A stretch of 64,000 nucleotides of DNA from positions 310,001 to 374,000 of the forward strand of contig JAHYIO010000023.1 of assembly GCA_020543525.1 (NCBI GenBank). Direction: 5' to 3'. Positions 56,589-64,000 of the stretch are shown piece by piece. Positions within the stretch are counted from its first letter, which is position 1. Each line of letters begins with the position of its first letter. Source of the stretch: Coriolopsis trogii (taxonomy: Eukaryota; Basidiomycota; Agaricomycetes; Polyporales; Polyporaceae). Under the pieces are notes generated by a model, which was not told the origin of the DNA, searched no databases, and saw nothing but the letters and a program-made list of their open reading frames with translations. The position numbers and the translations under genes are program-made.

Positions 56589-59079
56589 TCACGCGTCCGT
56601 GATGCAGCCTTTGCTGGCGTCCTCGACGAGCTTGGTGTACTTGTACAACGTCCCCTGGGACACCTTGAGCGGGGGCGCCTTCCACTCGGCCCGGCGCCGC
56701 TTGAGCTCTTCAGGGGAGACGTGGAGCTCGATCGTGTTCTTGACCGCGTCGACGGAGATGATGTCTCCGTCGCGGACGAGCGCGATAGGGCCGCCGACCT
56801 GTGCCTCAGGAACGACGTGGCCGATGCAGAAGCCGTGTGATCTGTTCGTTTCAGGTCAATTGTGTCACTCAGTCGATCATTCACGTTCACAAAAGCATGA
56901 CGAATGGCCCGGAAATAATGTTGCGGGGGGATGATAAGGTGGAGGAAGAGATAGGAGGGACCAGAATACATCGACACCGGGTAGGGGCTGGGATGTGAAA
57001 AAGGGATAGACTCACCCTCCGCTGAACCGTCCGTCCGTCACGCAGGCAACGTCGTGACCGAGGCCGGCGCCCATGATTAAACTGGTAGGCTTCAACATCT
57101 CCGGCATACCTGAATGGCGCATGATCGAACCGCAGTGGATCAATATATTACGTCCGCAGTCCAGGCGTAGTACAAGACGGATACGCACCAGGTCCGCCCT
57201 TGGGCCCGAGGTAGCGGAGGACGACGACCGTCTTCTCGCCCTTCTTGATCGACCCACTCTCCACCGCGGCGATGAATCCATCTTCACCGTCAAAGGCGCG
57301 AGCTTTGCCGGTGAAGCCGAGACCCTCTTTGCCAGTGATCTTCGCAACAGCGCCGCCAGGGGCCAAGTTCCCCTTGAGGATGCTAGCGAAAGGGGCGCGT
57401 TTGAGTGCACTGAAATGTAACCGGAACCGGAGGAATACGTACCGTATGTGGCCAGTCTCCTTAATCGGCTTCTCCAGAGGCCGGATGACATTCTGGCTGT
57501 TGAAGTCCAACTCTCCGTGCTCATGAGTCCACCGGTCGAGGTTCTCGCCGAGCGTACGGCCCGTGACAGTCATATTGTTTCCGTCGATGAGGTTATTCTT
57601 GAGCAGGTACGCGAGAACCTCTGCAGGAGACCCGTTAGAGGTCCTATAGAGCCTGCGAAGTAATAAGAGACACACTCGGAATACCACCAATCTTGTACAC
57701 GTCTTCCATAACGTATTTGCCACTTGGTTTCAGGTCTGCGATGAACGGGATACGGTCCGACACCGCCTGGAAGTCGTCGATGGTGAGCGTGATTCCCACA
57801 GAATGCGCGACGGCAATCAGGTGGAGAACAGCGTTCGTGGAACCACCAAGAATGATTGTCAGTACCTGCAAGGGTCTTGAGTTCAATGCGTGCAGTCTAG
57901 CCTTGACAACATACCATCGCGTTCTCAAAGGCTGACCGGGTCATGATGTCGCGAGGGAGGATGTTTTTCTCCAACAGATTCCGCATAGCATCACCAATCG
58001 ACTGGCACTCCTTCAGCTTCTCCGGATACTCGGCTGGGAAGGACGAGGAGCCCGGAAGAGTCATTCCCATCGCTTCCGCTGCACTCGCCATCGTGTTCGC
58101 AGTGTACATCTGGGATAGTCTCAGTTCTCGCGCTTACTGCGAATATGCAAGCGTAGATGCTCACCCCACCACAAGCACCGGGACCAGGACACGCATGCCG
58201 GATGACGTTGTACCGTTCGCGCTCGGCAGCCTCAGTTTTGCCGTCCTGAAGGTACTTGCCGTACGACTGGAAAGCGGAGATGATATCGAGCTGTGGTTGA
58301 CCCTCGCAAGAGCCGGGGCGGATAGAGCCCCCGTAGACCATGAGACCAGGTCTGTTCAGGCGGCCCACTGTGTACAGATGACATGAGAGGAGAGAACATA
58401 GCGCATATATCGACGCGACGCACGAGCCATCAGGACACCAGGCATGTTCTTGTCACATCCTGGGATGGTGACCATTCCGTCCAGCCAGTGACCACCAGCC
58501 GCGGTCTCAACCTGGTCTGCAATCAGGTCGCGAGACTGGAGAGAATACGACATGGCTGAGGTCCCATTGCTGATCCCGTCACTGAAGTACGGCGCATACA
58601 CTCAGGATGTCTGGCCGGACTTGAGCGGGATGACCACGCACCTGACACCGACGACACCGAACTGATATCCGATGAGTCCTGCATCAGACAACGACTTCTT
58701 GACATGCTGTCCGAGGCCGAGAAGGTGCTTGTTGCATCTGGACGGAATGAGTCATATTGCGGGCGATTAGAGAATGGAGACGTACGGGTTCCCCTCATAC
58801 CTAAACGCACTTAGCACGCACCGAAACGCGCCACGGCCTTGCCACTCACCAAATGCTCGCCACGCCGACCATCGCCTTGTCAAAGTCCGCGTCGGTCTCG
58901 ACCCCATCCGTGTCGTAGAGCATGGCCTGACTCGCGCCTTGGCTCTTAGGCTTCGTGACGTTCCGGCTGTACCGGTTCATGATGGGCTTCTCCGCGCATG
59001 CTGAGGCGGACACGGAGAGAAGCCTGCGGGGGCTGCGTCTGAGGCAGGAGGAGACGGGGGAGGACTTCCAGGAAAGCAT
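56589..59079 (-). CDS. ILV3: Mitochondrial dihydroxyacid dehydratase
   Basis: This [Fe-S] enzyme makes the 2-keto acids of the valine, leucine and isoleucine pathway in mitochondria. The ATG at 59079 gives [31 protein letters not shown], a clear mitochondrial presequence. Then come [43 protein letters not shown] (Cys cluster ligand) and [39 protein letters not shown] supplies another cluster Cys, and CPGPGACGG with [22 protein letters not shown] is the active-site region. [48 protein letters not shown] and [19 protein letters not shown] follow. It ends [18 protein letters not shown] with TGA at 56589-56591. All family hallmarks are intact, with about nine short introns. It diverges from a Zn2Cys6 regulator 1.4 kb away; no functional link is shown. 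Confidence 0.96.
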
Positions 59080-59139
59080 GGTGCCGGCGGAGGTGACCCT
59101 TGTCTGCAACAGACGCGACGAGCTTGGCTCGAAAAGGCC

Positions 59140-59152
59140 GAGTCACGATTGG
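59140..59152 (-). promoter_or_regulatory. CCAAT box next to a TGACTC half-site upstream of ILV3
   Basis: On the ILV3 strand this reads CCAATCGTGACTC, ending 60 bases before the ATG. CCAAT binds the HAP/NF-Y complex, and TGACTC is the core of sites for Gcn4/CPC1-type factors that control amino-acid synthesis genes in fungi. Both are short motifs, so chance is possible, and the position is close to the ATG. Confidence 0.4.
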
Positions 59153-60385
59153 CTGTGACCGCCCTACACGTGTTCTGTGACGGCGGGGAGAAAGCACTGC
59201 TTCGGCGTCTGCTGGGGAGGCCTTCTCACAGGATCTGATGGGCTGAGGGAATCCGAAAGCGGCCACTGCGGCGGCACCAGCCTTGCACCATCCTCTGCAT
59301 GGGCAAAGCAGCTCCCACTGGGCGCGTCCTCTGGCTCACTGCAGAAGGGCAAAAACTGCTCGCCGAGTTGTGTGACAGCATGCAGAACTGCTAAATTTTC
59401 AGACCGACAAGTCATCGCCGACGAAAAACTTTGTTTCCCGATATCAGACATCAGACTCGGCTCGCGATCCAGATCGAGATAAGGATTCTCTCAAACGTGC
59501 TGATACCCCAAAAGTTTAGGACCCGACCTCCTTGATCGAGCCTATCGGAGCGACGCCCGGTGACCGACCATGTGCTGAGGGCCGTTTCTACCCAAACTGC
59601 GCCACCATCTCGGGCAAAAATTCTCCGCCCCACGCTGGGCGGTGACGTCTCCCCCAGTCTCCCTCTCGCGCAGCGACGGGTCGGTTGCCCCGATGTTACC
59701 AGGGGGCCGGAGCGATATCAACTAATATCGAAAGGTCGGAAGGGCACGTATATTTGCCTGTCACGCCGATCGTGTTTCGCGCGCGGACGTGACCGTGACC
59801 TGTTCTACAGCGCAACATCCAACCGGCTAGCCCAGATCATCGCTGTGGTGAATTTCCACCCCGACCGATGAGCTGTCCACTCCGCGCATGGCGAAATATG
59901 CACTCTGAGGGTCCACTGACCGAGCCAGAGCATGGGGGTGACATGGCGCGTCCATCTATAGGTGTCATTTGCAGTAGTTTGGTTAGGGGGACCGGACAAA
60001 CGAGGGGCGCGGAGTACATACCTGAGTTTCGGGCGTCGGAGTGTGACTGACATCGATTGTGTGCTTGACCGCAACGCCGTACGCGAGCGCTTGTTTTAGC
60101 AGCGATCTGGGATACCTGCTATGCACGTCGGTCCTCTCTCGGCGTGACGGTCCTCTGTAGGCTGACGATTTGCCCCCGCCACCTGGTCTCTGTAGCGGAA
60201 GCAAACTCTGTCAGGGCAACGCTTTCGAGCGGCAGACAGACGTTCGCACCAAAGCAACGGAGCGGGCGAGCTCGCGCCCCTCTTTTTTTCTTCGAGACAT
60301 CTCCGGATCCGCCTTCAAGATCGACGTTTGTTGCCGCGATACCTCCTGTCGCATATGGGCTCTCCATCCTCTACCGTCATCCGTA

Positions 60386-60400
60386 CTGCTGCTGCTGCTG
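60386..60400 (+). repeat. (CTG)5 microsatellite in the leader of the Zn2Cys6 gene
   Basis: Five CTG units lie about 70 bases upstream of the proposed ATG at 60470. Confidence 0.7.
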
Positions 60401-60469
60401 CACTGTGGCCGTCCTGGCGTCGTTATCTCTAGCCGCGCGCAGCTGCCGACAAGGATCACGCTCGAGGGC

Positions 60470-62622
60470 ATGGACCAGCAAGGGCGCCCTCCGCGCGGCC
60501 AGCCACAACGCCATAGTTCGCTTCCGGAGAGCCTTCATCGGCTGCTCGTTCCAGGACCCTCCCAGCCCCAGAGCCCTCTTCAAGACGTGCCCGGAGGAGA
60601 GTCGGCGGGGAGGAGAGAGCGCGGCTCGACGACCGCGCCCGCCGTAGCGGCCCATCCGATCCCATCACCCCCGACGCTGCAGCGACTGCCGTCCACGATC
60701 CTCACCCCGGCCGTCTTCGACGAACCAGAGAGCCCCAGCGAGAGCGGCGATGGCCAGCGACACGGCGCGTCCCCTCCACCGGGAGCCGTCAGCCATGATG
60801 CAGGTGCTGCAACACGAGTCCCCCTCACCCTTCCTCCGCCGCCGCCCCCAGGCGTCGTGCGATCTGATCCTGTCTACTATGCGTCAATGCCCACCTATCC
60901 AGCCACTTACACCGTTCCACCCCCTGGCCCGCCGCTGCGGCCTATATCCTGGGTCCCGCCGCGCGCGCCCGGAGGGTTACCGCCAATACCACCCCTGACA
61001 GGTCCGCAGAGGAGAGACCCTCCTCCTTCTCAGCCGTATCCGCTCGTAAGTCGAGATCGCTTCTCACCGCCAGCACCCGTAGCTGGTCCATCGCGACTGC
61101 CCGACGAGGCACCTCCGCGCAGGCGGCGGGTCGGACCACCGCCATCGCAAGCCTCGACGCCTTCGCAAGAGGGAGCGTCCTCGTCCACGCTGAGCGCGCC
61201 CGCCGCCCAGCGACCGCGGCGACACGGATCCTACGAGAGCACCCGCGGTGAGTCCTCTCCCTAGCTTCTCTTCGGGACGTGTGAATGCGAGCCGAGCAGA
61301 TTTGGGCAGCACCTCTCAGGCGCCACCGACAGGCTTCCCCGCCGCAGGATCGGGGCCGATCCAGCGAGCTGCCCGCCCGCTAGAAGGCGGGCCCTCTTCG
61401 CGGCGGGGGCCCCAGGGGCGCGGGAGTCCCTCTTCGGCCGTGGTACTATCAGAACAGTACGCGTTCAGTGTCGGTGCGACGGCCTACGACGTCACGACGT
61501 TGCTCCCGCTCCGGCTGGCCGCCCATACGCCCGCTGGCGAGCCAGGGCCGTCCACGATATCGCCCGCGGCCTTGTCTCTCACCCCTGTGACTGCCCCCGA
61601 GTCTGCGGTCTCCCAGGCAGGAGGCACTCCTGCACACAGCTTAGAAATAGGCGCAGCACGGGCCCCCAGAGGCACGGGAAAGCGAAGACGGCGCAGCGGA
61701 AAGGACAAGGGCAAGGAGAAGGACAAGGAGAGCGGGAGCTCGTCCACCCAGAGTTCAGAGCAGGCGCATCCCCCGCAGTCGAAGAAGACGCTGATTGCTT
61801 GTCATTTCTGCCGAGGTGAGCGAGTCGAGCATACCTCTCGCGGGGGCGGATGGGCCGCCGTGCGTGGTTCGCGAGGAGGATCGAGGCCCATCCGCCGTCG
61901 TGCGAGCCTTGAGGCACGAGCTGACGTCTTCGGTCGGGACGACAGCCCGGAAACTGCGTTGCGATGGCCAGACTCCGGCTTGTGCGAACTGCAGGAAGCG
62001 CAACCACCCGTGCACGTACGAGCAACAGCCGAAACGACGGGGGCCGGGGAAGGCCAACAGAGGAAGTGCACGCAAGCGCGGCCGACAGGGGCCAGCACCG
62101 GGGTCGGGCCCATCGACATCGACCGCAGCAGCAACGGCAGCAGGCGGCGACGGCGGCGGCGGCGGCAGCAGCAGTCGCGGTGGAGGTGGAAGCGGACCAG
62201 AGACCGGGCGCGCGGAGGCGACAAGCACACCCGAGCTCGCGGGAGGCGGTTCGGAAGTGCCAGCGCTGAGCCTGAGCCTGCCCGCTTCGTTCCCCTACAC
62301 GCGCCCAGGATTCGAACCACAACTGACCGGACCTGTCCCTACCTATCCCGGATTCGCCTACCGTGCGCCGTCGTCGCCCTCATCGTCATACAACCCAGCC
62401 CTGGCGCCGTTCACGTTCTACACCGTCCACGGTCGCGGCCCCGGCCCGAGTCGGAGTGCCGCCTCTGCGTCTGAGAGCGTGCTGTCGACGACGTCGTCTG
62501 CGCCGTCGGTGCCCGAGTCGGAGGAGAGCAGCACGTTTGCGGACACGGCAGCGGACTATGCTGAGCTCGAGGAGTTCTACACCCAACCACGGCCAGGACA
62601 GCCTGAAGACCCAGCAGAATGA
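60470..62622 (+). CDS. Zn2Cys6 transcription factor, largely disordered
   Basis: A fungal binuclear zinc-cluster regulator. The ATG at 60470 gives MDQQGRPPRGQPQRH; a longer in-frame start at 60170 is not favoured because that stretch looks like leader. Some 400 residues of Pro/Ser/Arg-rich sequence come first (LTLPPPPPPGV, PPRRRRVGPPPSQ). An intron after YESTR (donor near 61248) joins to TSQAPPTGFPAAG. A basic stretch (KRRRRSGKDKGKEKDKE) precedes the cluster: ACHFCRARKLRCDGQTPACANCRKRNHPCTYEQ, six Cys with the spacing expected. A 130-base intron (61816-61945) splits this motif right after CHFCR. After it come a Gly/Ser linker, SLPASFPYTRPGFEPQ and an acidic end (EESSTFADTAADYAELEEFY). No middle homology region is seen. 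The targets are unknown. Confidence 0.86.
62151..62174 (+). repeat. GGC/AGC trinucleotide repeat coding for a Gly/Ser linker
   Basis: A run of CGG/GGC units followed by AGC units encodes GGGGGSSS-type sequence just after the zinc cluster. Such repeats vary in length between strains. Confidence 0.7.
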
Positions 62623-64000
62623 GCGGCCACTGCACGGTGGCGATGGTGTTTCCCCGCTCGAGCGGTGACTGGCCACGGTGAGTGCTTGCTAGACGTTGAA
62701 CGTACGGCGCCGAGGGGCGCAGCCGTGGGATGACGCGCTGACGAGCTTCTCGTGCTTCTACGTCTGGACCAGGTCGAGCTGGGTTCATTTCCCATGGGCT
62801 TCGCCGTTACCGGGCAACTTTGGCGGTTGGACACGCTCCCCATCCGAAGCGTGAATGCTCCGTGCCAGATTCTCTTTCTCATCTATATCTCCGCGTCGGT
62901 CCGAGGGCCGAGCACGATCTCACGGAAAGTCTATGCTAATCTCTACTTATACGAATACTCGTACTGTGCCAGAATTAAACCGACTCCCTTACGTTCGTAG
63001 TCTACCCCCCGTTATAGCTCTCTTACTGTAGACCAGTAGAAGATAATACGATTAATATGTTGTAGCCCTGTGATCTCCAACCTCTCGCACTGCGTATAGG
63101 GTCCGAGCACGCTGGACGTAAGAAGGTTTAGACCCCCAGCCACGGCAATGGCTAGTGTTTAGCCAATGTTCTCAACATCGTGTCCGACAGGCCAAGCCAG
63201 ATTTCATGTCCGTAGAGTTCACTCACCGTCTTCACTTGCACACACGCATGTAGTGCTTCCTCCGCAACATGTCTCCCGCACGAGCATCAAAGCGGTGCGT
63301 ATCTTTGAGTTGGGCCCGCACGAGTCTGCATACAGGCGCAAGAGAAGACAGGCTCTCTGAAACAAAAATGACGTTCATGGTCCCATGTTTACGTCCTACG
63401 ACCGCACGTCCAGAAGCCTGTACCGAAACGTGTATGTCGTGAATCGTATCTGGCCTTGGCCCTGAGCTGAGTATCCCCGAGGAAGAGAAAGCGTCCACGG
63501 ACGATCCTTGATGTCAGTGAAAACAGGACGATCCTTGTCCGATTTTTTTCTCCAGATTCAAAGAGAGACAAAGCGGGCCAGATCACGGCATTTGGTATGG
63601 CTTTGCAGAGTGTGAGAGAGACCGTGTCGAGAAGCATTGAATACGGTTCGAACTTTGCTACCTTTTGCGTGCGCGTGAGTGAGAGCGGAACACGATGAAT
63701 GCAGGTGTGCGCATTGACTCCATGCTCCCCCCGCATCGCTTCAGACTTCAGGGGTAGCGGAACGAACGAGTAGGGCGCCCCGACGAGGCTGGAGGTCGAT
63801 ATCCGAGCTTGATTGTGTGGGTGCTATTGGCGCAGAGGCGTGTGTGCCGTCCTGGAGCCCCGGATCGCGATGACCTCGCGGTGATGTTCTGTCGGAGGCT
63901 AGACTGGGAGCGGGGCGAGGAGAGGGTATGACTGCATTTGAATGGGTGCGGGCGTCTGACCCGCCGGAAACGTCCCGAATGACGTTCTGGGAAACGGTGC
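62623..64000. other. Right-end stretch, no recognised gene
   Basis: About 1.4 kb after the regulator. Open frames on the minus strand near 63230-63740 and short plus frames show no domain or splice structure I can support. A gene could begin beyond the window edge. Confidence 0.35.

Larger units (their letters stand above)
59080..60469. other. Divergent intergenic stretch between ILV3 and the Zn2Cys6 gene
   Basis: About 1.4 kb with no supported gene; open frames are short and overlapping. The ILV3-proximal 80 bases hold CCAAT and TGACTC elements. The other end forms the GC-rich leader of the regulator, with a CTG microsatellite. Confidence 0.45.

Noticed and set aside
60170..60469. Longer N-terminus for the Zn2Cys6 protein
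   Set aside because: The frame is open but the sequence has leader-like composition and a CTG repeat; the ATG at 60470 fits better.
61579..62322. Long minus-strand frames opposite the zinc-cluster gene
   Set aside because: They are GC-rich shadow frames opposite a clear zinc cluster and show only low-complexity Arg/Ala sequence.
1..64000. CRISPR arrays, rRNA or tRNA genes, intact transposons
   Set aside because: No regular spaced repeats, no rRNA-like blocks and no reverse transcriptase or transposase motifs were seen; tRNA genes cannot be excluded by eye but none was recognised.

Overview
The window is nuclear DNA of a filamentous basidiomycete, most likely an Agaricomycete and perhaps a polypore. 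The reasons are intron-dense genes with short introns (mostly about 50-60 nt, GT...AG), moderately high GC, several FunK1-type fungal kinases, a GH30 secreted glucanase, and protein sequences of basidiomycete type. The lineage is my inference; no database was searched. Gene models were spliced by eye, so outer limits are firmer than some inner exon edges.

Layout, left to right. A family III CoA-transferase (121-1968, +) is followed by two tandem arrestin-like genes (2774-4534 and 5882-7602, +). Next come a secreted GH30 beta-1,6-glucanase-like enzyme with a clear TATA box (8392-11021, +) and the SMC5/6 subunit NSE3 (11458-13065, +). An accessory island follows (13769-29423). It holds four paralogous FunK1 kinases, two of them head to head, and spacers in which I recognise no conserved gene. 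A compact housekeeping block follows: RIO1 (-), ARL8 (+), RPN13 (-), an F-box-like gene (+), a tiny SCOC-like coiled-coil gene (-) and RAD50 (+). Several of these share short divergent promoters. After a 3.5 kb stretch without a recognisable gene there is an adenylation-domain protein fused to a membrane flavin-reductase-like module (46425-50570, +). Then come a multi-pass membrane protein (51087-53192, -), a disordered hypothetical protein (54546-55721, +), mitochondrial dihydroxyacid dehydratase ILV3 (56589-59079, -) and a Zn2Cys6 regulator (60470-62622, +).

The most interesting part is the FunK1 island. Each protein has an N-terminal module resembling a PD-(D/E)XK nuclease fold, then a kinase domain, and in most copies a basic, nuclear-type tail. 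The four copies differ in which catalytic residues they keep. Copy 4 retains the PD...ExK signature but has lost the catalytic-loop Asn of the kinase. Copies 1 and 2 keep the kinase residues but have lost the Lys of ExK. The second system of note is the adenylation/transmembrane/redox chimera, which has no visible carrier domain. No tRNA, rRNA, CRISPR array or intact transposon was recognised.
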